Source of the DNA: Betaproteobacteria bacterium Ga0077532
GTDB taxonomy: Bacteria; Pseudomonadota; Gammaproteobacteria; Burkholderiales; Ga0077523
Assembly: GCA_001464895.1 (NCBI GenBank)
Contig: LNEE01000024.1
Location: 62,001-126,000 of the forward strand
DNA length: 64,000 nt
Direction of reading: 5' to 3'
The position numbers and the translations under genes are program-made. The notes under the pieces were generated by a model. It was not told where the DNA came from, ran no database searches, and saw only the letters and a list, made by a program, of their open reading frames with translations. Of the stretch, positions 48,548 to 56,532 are shown piece after piece; position 1 is the first letter of the stretch, and the number at the start of each line of letters is the position of its first letter.

Positions 48548-51160
48548 ATGAAGGTTTACCTGTTCGATCGCCTGGTGGAACGACGAGCCGAGCTTGCGGC
48601 GCTCGTCGCGGGCGTACCCAATGCTGAACTGGTGGGCAGTTCGGAGATCGCACCCATGGCCTCGGCCGACGCGATCACGCTGCGCCCGGACGTCTTCGTC
48701 CTCGGACTGCATCCCGCCGACGGTTCCGGCCCGGGTCTCGTGGCCGAGATCGAAGAACTCTGCCCGACCGCCATGATCATCGTGGTCGCCGACGACGTCC
48801 CCGCCCGCTTCCGGTCGCTGTGCGTGAGCGCCGGCGCCGACAACGTGATCGCCCGCAACGAAGACCCCGGCGCACTGCGGCGACTCCTCGGGAACCTGGC
48901 TCACCAGGTCGTGATCCGGACGCAATCCGCGCCCGACGACGCAGAGTCGCGGCGCCTCCGGTCGCTCGAGAGCTACCGGGTGCTCGACACCCCTCCGGAA
49001 TTCGAGTTCGACGAGATCGTGCGCCTGGCCGCCCTGCTCTGCGGCACACCGGTCGCCCTGATCAGCCTCGTCGACCACGACCGCCAATGGTTCAAGGCAC
49101 GCATCGGCCTCGACAGCGAGGGGACCTCGCGGGACGTCTCGTTCTGCACCCATGCGATCGAGACCACCGGCGTCATGGTGGTCGAGGATGCGGCCGCGGA
49201 TCCGCGGTTCCGCCAGAACCCGCTCGTGGTCTCGGAGCCGCGCATCCGCTTCTACGCAGGTGCGCCGCTGCGGGACGCCGATGGGCAGGCCCTCGGGACA
49301 CTCTGTGTCATCGACCACACGCCTCGCAAACTGCCCCCGCTCATGGTCGAGACACTGGAGATCCTCGCGCGCCAGGTCGTTGCCCGACTCGAACTGCGAC
49401 GTCAGTTCACCCAACTGGAACGTGAGCTGCGCGCCCGCAGCCAGGCCGAGTCGGCCTTCCGCCAGACCGCCGGATTCCACGAAGCCCTGATCGATGCGAT
49501 CGATGGTCTCGCTCTGGAGATCGCCTCGCCGTCGCTCGACGTGACCTACATCTCCCGGGGTGCGGAACGGCTGCTCGGCTACCGCCTCGCCTGGTGGCGC
49601 GACCAACCGGGTTTCTGGAGCCAGACGCTGCACGAGGACGATCGGAATCGCGTGATGGGCAGCGTGCTCGCGTGCGCCGAGGATGGCGAGGAACGGGCGA
49701 TCGAGCTGCGCATGCTGAGCGCGCAAGGGGAACCCGTCTGGCTGCGCGGCCGCCTGCAGCGCGTGGTGGCCGGTGCCGGCGGCCGGCGACTGCGCATGCT
49801 GCTGGTGAACGTGAGCGAAGTGCGGAGGGCCGAGGCGCGCGCCGAGAGCGTGTCCACGCGCGACGAGCTGACCGGGCTGCCGAATCGCCGCGCTCTCAAG
49901 GAACTGCTCCTGAAGGAACTGGCCGACAGCGGCCGGCGCGGCGACAAGCTCGCCTTCCTCTTCATCGACGTCGACCGGTTCAAGCTGGTGAACGAATCGC
50001 TGGGCCATGACGCGGGGGACAACCTGATCGTGGGCCTCGGTGGCCGCCTGCACGCAGCGCTGGATGGCAACGACATCGTGGCCCGCATCGGTGACGACGA
50101 GTTCGCCGTGGCGTGCACCGGACTGCAGATGGCAGAGGAGGCTGCGCATGTCGCCGAGCGACTGCTGCACGAGATCGCCGAACCCGTGTGGACGGCCGGA
50201 CACGTGTTCAACGTGTCGTGCAGCATCGGCATCAGCGTGTTCCCCGACGACGGCCGCGATCCCGAGGAGTTGATGCGCCATGCCGATGTCGCCATGCACA
50301 CCGCGAAGGAGCACGGCGGCAACGGATATCGCTTCTACCTCCCGGGCATGAATGCGCGCGCGGTCGAGCGCCTCAACCTCGAACGCGATCTGCGCCTCGC
50401 GCTGGAGCGGCACGAGTTCCGGCTGCACTACCAACCGCAGTTCGACGTGGCCTCCGGCGCATTGATCGGCGCCGAGGCACTCCTGCGCTGGGATCACCCC
50501 GTGCACGGTGCGATTCCGCCGGGGCGGTTCATCCCCGTGGCCGAAGAGACCGGACTCATCGTCCAGATCGGGCAATGGGTGATCCGCGAGGCATGCCTGC
50601 AACTGGCCACCTGGGGCAAGGAAGGCGCGCAGCTGCCGCGGGTCGCCGTGAACGTGTCGAGTGCGCAGTTCCGGGCCGGCATCTTCGACTCGGTGCAGGA
50701 TGCCCTCACCGCTTTCGGGCTGGCCCCGGAACGCCTGGAGATCGAGATCACGGAGTCGGTGCTGATGGAGGATCTGCAGCGCGCGCTGCATTCGCTCGAC
50801 CCGCTGGGGGACCTCGGTGTGCGCGTGGCAATCGACGACTTCGGGACCGGATACTCGTCGCTGGCTTCACTGCGACGGCTGCCCGTCCATGTCCTCAAGC
50901 TCGACCGGAGCTTCATCGCCGACGTGGTGGCGGACACCGATGCTCGCGCGATCGTCCAGGCCATCCTCGCGATGGCGAGGTCGCTCGGCCTCTACACCAT
51001 CGCGGAAGGCGTCGAGCAGACCGCGCAACTCGACGCACTCCGAACTCTCGAATGCAACGCCTTCCAGGGCTGGCTGCGGTCCCCGGCGCTTCCACCGGTG
51101 GAGTTCCGCAGCCGGTTCCTTCTGGGGTCCGACCTGGCGGTGGACTCGCCGATCTCCTGA
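48548..51160 (+). CDS. GGDEF-EAL cyclic-di-GMP protein with pseudo-receiver, GAF and PAS domains
   Basis: An 870-residue protein read from ATG with GGAG five bases upstream. Residues 1-120 resemble a receiver, but the usual phospho-acceptor Asp is replaced (VFVLGLHPADGSG). A GAF domain (about 140-290; FCTHAIE, GTLCVID), a PAS domain (305-430), GGDEF (about 440-605) and EAL (about 615-860) follow. The cyclase signature is GDDEF (515-519), not GGDEF, so cyclase activity is uncertain. The phosphodiesterase side keeps EAL at 643-645 plus DDFGTGYSSL. Net function is probably c-di-GMP hydrolysis, which commonly controls surface adhesins. The promoter region contains a palindrome likely bound by the upstream regulator. 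Confidence 0.92.
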   Translation: MKVYLFDRLVERRAELAALVAGVPNAELVGSSEIAPMASADAITLRPDVFVLGLHPADGSGPGLVAEIEELCPTAMIIVVADDVPARFRSLCVSAGADNVIARNEDPGALRRLLGNLAHQVVIRTQSAPDDAESRRLRSLESYRVLDTPPEFEFDEIVRLAALLCGTPVALISLVDHDRQWFKARIGLDSEGTSRDVSFCTHAIETTGVMVVEDAAADPRFRQNPLVVSEPRIRFYAGAPLRDADGQALGTLCVIDHTPRKLPPLMVETLEILARQVVARLELRRQFTQLERELRARSQAESAFRQTAGFHEALIDAIDGLALEIASPSLDVTYISRGAERLLGYRLAWWRDQPGFWSQTLHEDDRNRVMGSVLACAEDGEERAIELRMLSAQGEPVWLRGRLQRVVAGAGGRRLRMLLVNVSEVRRAEARAESVSTRDELTGLPNRRALKELLLKELADSGRRGDKLAFLFIDVDRFKLVNESLGHDAGDNLIVGLGGRLHAALDGNDIVARIGDDEFAVACTGLQMAEEAAHVAERLLHEIAEPVWTAGHVFNVSCSIGISVFPDDGRDPEELMRHADVAMHTAKEHGGNGYRFYLPGMNARAVERLNLERDLRLALERHEFRLHYQPQFDVASGALIGAEALLRWDHPVHGAIPPGRFIPVAEETGLIVQIGQWVIREACLQLATWGKEGAQLPRVAVNVSSAQFRAGIFDSVQDALTAFGLAPERLEIEITESVLMEDLQRALHSLDPLGDLGVRVAIDDFGTGYSSLASLRRLPVHVLKLDRSFIADVVADTDARAIVQAILAMARSLGLYTIAEGVEQTAQLDALRTLECNAFQGWLRSPALPPVEFRSRFLLGSDLAVDSPIS

Positions 51161-51260
51161 CGTTCGTCTCGCGGCCCGCCGTCTGGCTCGACAGAGCGAC
51201 GAACAACGCACGCGCGTCGGGCGGGCCACGATCGACCCGCCCCAACGCAGGACTTCGGCC

Positions 51261-51632
51261 TTACTGCGCTTTGTCCTTGCTGGTGTCGCCGATGTCACCC
51301 GACCATGTGTACGAGAGCAGCGAGCCCTTCGGGTCGAACTTGATCTGCAGGAGCTTGAAGCGCGTCTCGGAACCGCTCGGCAGCTTGCCGGTGCCGTAGT
51401 AGTAGGTCCACTGGTCGTTCTTCTGACCGTCGGCCTCGAGCACCATGCCGGTCCCGGCCGGCGCGCCGAGCCATTCGCGCACCTGATCGCGGGTGGTCTC
51501 GCCCTGCTTCGCGCGCGAGACGAAGTCGCCGTAGTTGAAGTCGCGCCCGACGTTCATCGTCGCGCAACCGGCGATCACGCCCACCGCAACCACCGTCGCG
51601 ACGGTTCGTGCAAACCTTCCCCAATGCTTCAT
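51261..51632 (-). CDS. BamE/SmpA-like small outer-membrane lipoprotein
   Basis: A 123-residue protein with a type II signal peptide; the lipobox is VIAGC with Cys23 as the lipidation site. The mature part has the SmpA/OmlA pattern: GETTRDQVREWLGAP, then DQWTYYYGTGKLP and LLQIKFDPKGSL. BamE proper is the small lipoprotein of the outer-membrane assembly complex, and many paralogues exist. No Bam genes are adjacent, so a paralogue is as likely as BamE itself. A strong AGGAGG-type ribosome site precedes ATG. Confidence 0.8.
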   Translation of the reverse strand: MKHWGRFARTVATVVAVGVIAGCATMNVGRDFNYGDFVSRAKQGETTRDQVREWLGAPAGTGMVLEADGQKNDQWTYYYGTGKLPSGSETRFKLLQIKFDPKGSLLSYTWSGDIGDTSKDKAQ

Positions 51633-51743
51633 GGTCCTGCCTCCTCGGTGTATGGATGACCGCCCTCGGACCCCGAATCCGCGCGCAAGTTGTTCCCGGC
51701 AGGGCCTGTGTGCGTATTCGGTCCGCGGAGCGGCGGATCTCGC

Positions 51744-52172
51744 TCAGCTCATGATGTACTGCTCGAGCTGCTCGATCATGAACCGTTGCTCGGCAATGGT
51801 CTCCTTCACGACGTCGCCGATGGAGATCACTCCCACCACCGCGTTCTCGACCAGCACGGGCAGATGCCGCACGCGCTTGTCGGTCATGAGGGCCATGCAC
51901 TCGTCGATGGTGTTGGTCGGAAACACGCAGACCACCTTCGACGTCATGATCTCGCTCACCGGCGTGTCGCGGGACGACTTGCCGAGCAGGATGACTTTCC
52001 GCGCGTAGTCGCGCTCCGACAGGATGCCGGCCAGATGCGTGCCCTCCAGCACGACGACCGCGCCGACCTCGCGGTCGGCCATGAGCTTCAGCGCGTCGTA
52101 GACGGTCGTCTCCGGCGTGACGGAGAGCAGTCCGGCCTGCTTCTTCTCCAGAACCTGCGCCACGGTGGACAT
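51744..52172 (-). CDS. tandem CBS-domain protein
   Basis: A 142-residue stand-alone protein with two CBS motifs (about 8-65, with VGAVVVLEGTHLAGILSERD; and 75-135, with VRHLPVLVENAVVGVISIGD). Such proteins bind adenine nucleotides and act as energy-state sensors in trans. I chose the start with GGGGGGAAA upstream in place of the longer reading. It stands alone between the lipoprotein and the zinc-related genes. Function unknown. Confidence 0.9.
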   Translation of the reverse strand: MSTVAQVLEKKQAGLLSVTPETTVYDALKLMADREVGAVVVLEGTHLAGILSERDYARKVILLGKSSRDTPVSEIMTSKVVCVFPTNTIDECMALMTDKRVRHLPVLVENAVVGVISIGDVVKETIAEQRFMIEQLEQYIMS

Positions 52173-52259
52173 GACGTTTCCCCCCGGTATGGTTTGGTGG
52201 CCCCAGTGTAGGCGCAAACCCGGGCGGGACGATAGGCGCAGTTCGGCCCGCAGCGCAGC

Positions 52260-52294
52260 AAAAAAAGCGGGGGCGGCGCATGGCGCCGCCCCCG
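52260..52294 (-). terminator. intrinsic terminator after PEP-CTERM gene
   Basis: A perfect 12-bp GC stem (52268-52279 with 52283-52294) and a three-base loop are followed, in minus-strand sense, by seven T residues (complement of A7 at 52260-52266). It lies 30 bases after the PEP-CTERM stop codon. Confidence 0.9.
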
Positions 52295-52323
52295 TTCCGG
52301 GTCGAGCTTCCGAGTGCCGGCGA

Positions 52324-53061
52324 TCAGGCCATGCGGCGGCGCGCCAGGAACCCGATCAAGCCAAGGCCCAGACCCATCATGGCGTACGTGCTCGGCTCCG
52401 GCACGGCCAGGGCATGCACGGATTCCTCGAAGGCCTCGGAGCCCATGCCGCGGTTCAGCACGAGATAGAACGGATCCGAGCTCTCGTACTGCGGCGACGT
52501 GATCTGCAGGCCGATGCGGTAGGCGCCGATGGTCGGCTGGCTGCCGAGCGGCGTCGTCTGGAGGGTGAAGGAGAGGTGCTGGTGGATGCTGCCGGTCGGG
52601 CCGCCATCGGAGATGAAGCCGGTGAAGAATTCCGACGGGGTGATCCCGCTGGTGGAGATGGTCACCGTCTCGTCGAGGGAATCGCGGATCACGATGACCT
52701 CGCCGTTCGGCACGCTGCTCTCCCAGGAATCACCGTCCCAGAAGGCGAGCGTGCCCCAAACGCTGAAGTACCCCATGTCGGTCGGCTGGAAGGTCCCGGG
52801 GGCCGAATCGAAGCCCGGGTTGGTCGTGCGCCAGCGGGGGCCGGCCAGCAACGTCGTGAAGCTGCCTTCGAAGATGGCGTACCCGGTACCGAAGGCCGTC
52901 TCGGCAGCACCGTGGACGTGCAGCTTTCCAGCCTCGAGTTCGAGCTCGATGTCACCTTCGTGCAGATGCTCCTGGGCACGCAGTGCACCGGTCTGGCACA
53001 GCAGCAAGGCCCCGGCGACGGCGGGCGCCAGGCGGGCAAGTCCCTTCCATTGATTCCACAT
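52324..53061 (-). CDS. PEP-CTERM surface protein, All3515-like, probably zinc-related
   Basis: A 245-residue protein with a signal peptide (cleaved near LRAQ). The His-rich mature N-terminus has EHLHEGDI and KLHVHG, and the C-terminus is a sorting tail with PEP at 221-223, a hydrophobic helix (GLGLGLIGFL) and RRR. PEP-CTERM tails are processed by exosortase, which is not in this window. It shares the NPGF...F..G and W/F-G-T-L organisation with the second PEP-CTERM protein at 55484-56380. It sits divergently from a ZnuD-like receptor. The All3515 family is known to be Zur-repressed, so zinc capture at the surface is inferred. AGGAG lies seven bases before ATG. Confidence 0.88.
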   Translation of the reverse strand: MWNQWKGLARLAPAVAGALLLCQTGALRAQEHLHEGDIELELEAGKLHVHGAAETAFGTGYAIFEGSFTTLLAGPRWRTTNPGFDSAPGTFQPTDMGYFSVWGTLAFWDGDSWESSVPNGEVIVIRDSLDETVTISTSGITPSEFFTGFISDGGPTGSIHQHLSFTLQTTPLGSQPTIGAYRIGLQITSPQYESSDPFYLVLNRGMGSEAFEESVHALAVPEPSTYAMMGLGLGLIGFLARRRMA

Positions 53062-53217
53062 GATCAGGCTCCTGAAACGAATGATTTGGTCTCTCTCGTG
53101 CAGCTATCCGCGAGGGGATGGACACGCCGAGCGCACTGGCAATCTCCCGGGGCTACGTGCTGCCGGATGACTTGTGCGTCCCGCTCTCTTCTGCCCCGCC
53201 CTGTCGTCTGCTACTCA

Positions 53218-53226
53218 GTTGCATGT
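53218..53226. promoter_or_regulatory. candidate shared regulator site upstream of the zinc receptor
   Basis: GTTGCATGT occurs here and, identically, at 56488-56496 upstream of the other PEP-CTERM gene. The surrounding TGTTAGGTTGCTACA matches 9 of 14 defined positions of the enterobacterial Zur palindrome. This is only suggestive. Confidence 0.3.
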
Positions 53227-53343
53227 TAGGTTGCTACACTCGGGGTGTCAACGAAATGCCCGCGGCGCAGCACCGGCCGGACGGGCGTACGGGTGGTCCC
53301 ACGCAGCCGCCCGCATACAGAGATCAGCTTCGAGACCGACACC

Positions 53344-55464
53344 GTGCAAGCCCTGCGTGCCCTTCCGCTTCTACTTCCGTTCCTCCTCGCCGGCGTCGCC
53401 GCCGCGCAGGACCCCGCCGCCGTGCAGGCGCCCGAGGTGCAGGTGCGCGGGCGCGCGGAGACCGAAGCCGTCCGCGGCGCGCAGCCGGCCGCCACGCTGA
53501 CCGGCGACACGCTGCGCCGCAGCCTCTCGAACACCCTCGGCGAGACCGTCTCGGAGATGGCGGGGACGCACAACTCGTCCTTCGGACCCGGCGTGGGCGT
53601 GCCGGTCATCCGCGGCATGTCGGGGCCGCGGGTCAGGATCGCCGTCGACGGCATCGGCACCCACGATGCGTCCTCCATGAGCCCCGACCACGCGATCACC
53701 GTCGAGCCGATGCTCGCCGAGGAGATCCGGGTGCTGCGGGGGCCCGAGACCATCCGCTATGGCAGCGGCGCCATCGGCGGCGCGGTGGAGGTCAGCGACG
53801 GTCGCATCGCCCGCCGACGCCTGGACGGTCCGTTCGCCGGCAGCGCCGAGGGTCGGTACGGCACCAACGGGCGCGAGAAGTCCGGGGCCGTGAAGCTGAA
53901 GGGCGGGACCGGGCCCATGGTGTTGGAGGTGGACGGATTCTTCCGGGAGCGCGGCAACCTCGGCATCCCGGGGAAGGCCGTCGACGAGGCGGCAGTGGCG
54001 AAGCAGTTCGGGCTGACGGGCATCGCCAACTCGACGCACTCGGTTCCCAACACCGACCTGCGCACCCATGGCGGCGGCGCCGGCCTCACCTACGTGGGCG
54101 ACCGCCTGCTGCTCGGCATCTCCACCGGGTCGATCGAGAACAACTACGGGATTCCCCCCGGCGGGCACGCCCACAACAACACGCCGCTGCTCGACCCGAC
54201 CATCATCGAGGGCGGCAACGTGCGGATCGACATGCATCAGACCCGCCACGACTACAAGCTGGAATGGAAGCCCGGGCGCCCCTGGCTGGACGCCGTCCGG
54301 GCCCGGGGCGGATCGGTGGACTACCGCCACGACGAGGTCGACGGCCCACGCATCGCCACCTCGTTTCTCAACCGCGTGAACGAGTACCGGCTGGAGGCCG
54401 ACCACCGCATCGGCACGCGCCTGTCCGGGACGCTGGGCGGACATCTCGTCGACCGGAACTTCTCGGCACTGGGAATCGAGGTCTTCGTACCGCGGACTGC
54501 AGCGAGAACCCACGCCTTCCATCTCTCGGAGAAGCTGGATCTCGGGCCGATGACGTTCGAGGCCGCCTGGCGTGACGAGCGGCAGTTCATGGATCCGGAA
54601 ACCATCCAGCGAGGCACCACGGTGGCGGTGTTCCCGGAGATGACCTATCGCGCCCGCAGCGCAGCGGCTTCGGCAACGCTCCGGCTCGGGCCCGACACGC
54701 GCCTGACGGGCATGTGGTCCCGCCCCGAGCGGGCACCCGACATCCAGGAGCTGTACTCGCTGGGCCCGCACCTCGCGACGCGCAGCTACAACATCGGCAA
54801 CCGCCGCCTGGACGTGGAATCGATGCGCCGCACGGATCTCGGCATCACCCACGAGTGGTCGCGCGGCGCCCTCAAGCTGAACGCCTTCCGGTACGAAGCC
54901 GACGGGTTCATCTACCTCCGCAACGTCGGCACCTTCTACGACCTCGACCGCCTGAGGATCCTGCGCACCTGCGTCCGACTGGAACGCTGCCTGCCGGTCC
55001 TGCAGTACGACCAGCAGGACGCCGTGTTCAACGGCTACGAGGGGGAGTTCCTGATGCGCTTCCCGGACACCCGCTGGGGTGCCTTCGAGACGACGTTCTT
55101 CACCGACGCCGTGCGGGCCCGCTTCGTATCGGCGGGTCAGGGGGATGTGCCGCGAATCCCGCCGCGACGCACCGGTGTGGAGGTCACGTGGTTCCGCGAC
55201 GACGACTGGACGGTGCGGCTGCGGTGGACCCGCGCCGCCGCCCAGGCGAACCCCGGTGTCAACGAAACGTCGACCGAGGGCTACGACCTCGTCAACTTCT
55301 CTCTGGACAAACGCTTCGAGCGGAGCGGCGCGTTCTCGTACACGGTCTTCGTGCACGCTCGCAATCTGTTGAACGAGGAGATCCGAAACTCAGCCTCGTT
55401 CCTGAGAAGCTTTTCGCCAGAGGCAGGCCGACGCCTGGAGATGGGCGTCCGCGCCGATTTCTGA
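53344..55464 (+). CDS. znuD: ZnuD-like TonB-dependent zinc receptor
   Basis: A 706-residue outer-membrane receptor. I start it at GTG 53344, which gives a good signal peptide (LPLLLPFLLAGVAAA/QDP). Upstream readings would add an odd basic extension. The plug domain has VPVIRGMSGPRVRIAVDGIG and SSMSPDHAITVEP, close to ZnuD. The barrel has a histidine-bearing extracellular loop (GIPPGGHAHNN) and ends in aromatic F, as Omp85-inserted barrels do. ZnuD imports zinc or haem with TonB energy. The His loop is shorter than in Neisseria ZnuD. Two PEP-CTERM genes flank it, suggesting one zinc-responsive unit. Confidence 0.85.
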   Translation: MQALRALPLLLPFLLAGVAAAQDPAAVQAPEVQVRGRAETEAVRGAQPAATLTGDTLRRSLSNTLGETVSEMAGTHNSSFGPGVGVPVIRGMSGPRVRIAVDGIGTHDASSMSPDHAITVEPMLAEEIRVLRGPETIRYGSGAIGGAVEVSDGRIARRRLDGPFAGSAEGRYGTNGREKSGAVKLKGGTGPMVLEVDGFFRERGNLGIPGKAVDEAAVAKQFGLTGIANSTHSVPNTDLRTHGGGAGLTYVGDRLLLGISTGSIENNYGIPPGGHAHNNTPLLDPTIIEGGNVRIDMHQTRHDYKLEWKPGRPWLDAVRARGGSVDYRHDEVDGPRIATSFLNRVNEYRLEADHRIGTRLSGTLGGHLVDRNFSALGIEVFVPRTAARTHAFHLSEKLDLGPMTFEAAWRDERQFMDPETIQRGTTVAVFPEMTYRARSAAASATLRLGPDTRLTGMWSRPERAPDIQELYSLGPHLATRSYNIGNRRLDVESMRRTDLGITHEWSRGALKLNAFRYEADGFIYLRNVGTFYDLDRLRILRTCVRLERCLPVLQYDQQDAVFNGYEGEFLMRFPDTRWGAFETTFFTDAVRARFVSAGQGDVPRIPPRRTGVEVTWFRDDDWTVRLRWTRAAAQANPGVNETSTEGYDLVNFSLDKRFERSGAFSYTVFVHARNLLNEEIRNSASFLRSFSPEAGRRLEMGVRADF

Positions 55465-55483
55465 CCCGTTCCGAGACCGGGAC

Positions 55484-56380
55484 TCAGACCTTCCGGCGAC
55501 GCCGCGCTACCTGCCCGGCCAGCAGAAGTCCACCGAGCGCGCCCATTGCAACCGAGGCCGGTTCCGGAACCGGGGCCGCGACAGGTGCCACGGTGAGCGT
55601 CTTCAGCGCATCGGCGTACTGCTCTGTCGTGACGCCATGGTTGAAGAGGATGTGGAACGTCTCGGACGGCAGGTACTTGTCCGCCCCGCCGGCCTTCGCG
55701 CTGGAGAACAACTGCATCTCGATCAGGTAGGTGCCCGTGTTGCTACGGGCGGTACCTTCCAGATACCAGTCGAGGTGATAGTGCATCGCCCCGAGTGCCG
55801 AGGCGGCGCCGATGGGTGCCATCGTGGGCCCCTGGATGCCTGCGCCCGTGAAGAAGGTGCCACCCTCGTAGAAGAAGTACTCGTCTCCCCGCAATCCGTC
55901 GTACACGTATGCGAACACGATGTCGTCGGGGATCGAGCCGTAGAGACGGATGCCGCCGCCGGGCGCAGCTGCCACCCAATCGCTGGCGCCGGGCGCCAGA
56001 TACTGGAGCGTCCCCGCCACCCGGAACCACATCTCCTCGCCAGCGCCGAAATCGCCCCGGAAGCTCTGGAACCCCGGGTTGTCCGTCGAGAACGGGCCGC
56101 CGGCAGCATCGCCGAAGTTGCCCGGGACGATCAGCCGCCCGGTGGCGTGGGCATACGGCAGTGACCCGACGTTCGCCAGGAACCAGTCGACGTCTCCGTA
56201 GACGTCCGTGGTGATGGTGCTGCCAGCCACCGGGCCGTTGCTGGTGTCGACCCGCACGTCGAGATGCTGGGCAACGACCGGAGCCGCGAAGGTCAGGGAG
56301 AGCAACGCCGCGGACACCAATCCGGACAGGATCGCGAAGCGGTGACGGGCGGACGTGGAATCGGTTTCGGCGAGGAACAT
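55484..56380 (-). CDS. second PEP-CTERM surface protein of the zinc group
   Basis: A 298-residue protein with a signal peptide (AALLSLTFAAPVVA/QHL). It has a beta-rich body with two short His clusters (QHLDV, MHYHLD) and a PEP-CTERM tail (VPEPASVAM, hydrophobic stretch, RRRRKV; PEP at 272-274). It is recognisably related to the 245-residue protein on the other side of the receptor. It is convergent with the receptor gene, with only 19 bases between the stops. AGGAGA precedes ATG by nine bases. Role inferred as surface zinc binding or delivery. Confidence 0.87.
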   Translation of the reverse strand: MFLAETDSTSARHRFAILSGLVSAALLSLTFAAPVVAQHLDVRVDTSNGPVAGSTITTDVYGDVDWFLANVGSLPYAHATGRLIVPGNFGDAAGGPFSTDNPGFQSFRGDFGAGEEMWFRVAGTLQYLAPGASDWVAAAPGGGIRLYGSIPDDIVFAYVYDGLRGDEYFFYEGGTFFTGAGIQGPTMAPIGAASALGAMHYHLDWYLEGTARSNTGTYLIEMQLFSSAKAGGADKYLPSETFHILFNHGVTTEQYADALKTLTVAPVAAPVPEPASVAMGALGGLLLAGQVARRRRKV

Positions 56381-56454
56381 CGGAGCAGGTCTCCTGCGTG
56401 GTGGTTCGCCGGGGCGGGATGCCCACGGGACCAGCCGTTCGGATGGATGCCGCG

Positions 56455-56496
56455 AACTTAACGCAGGCCTGCTTCTTTTTCAATCCTGTTGCATGT
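56455..56496 (-). promoter_or_regulatory. candidate promoter and operator of the second PEP-CTERM gene
   Basis: On the minus strand, TTGAAA (56478-56483) and TAAGTT (56455-56460) are spaced by 17 bases. The repeated site GTTGCATGT (56488-56496) lies directly upstream of the -35. The predicted leader is about 70 bases. Confidence 0.4.
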
Positions 56497-56532
56497 CCGA
56501 CCGTCATGCATGGGCGATCGTCGTGCAGCGCA

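Noticed and set aside
55465-55483. Bidirectional terminator between the receptor and second PEP-CTERM gene
   Set aside because: Only a short CCCG/CGGG stem is visible, without a T-run on either strand.
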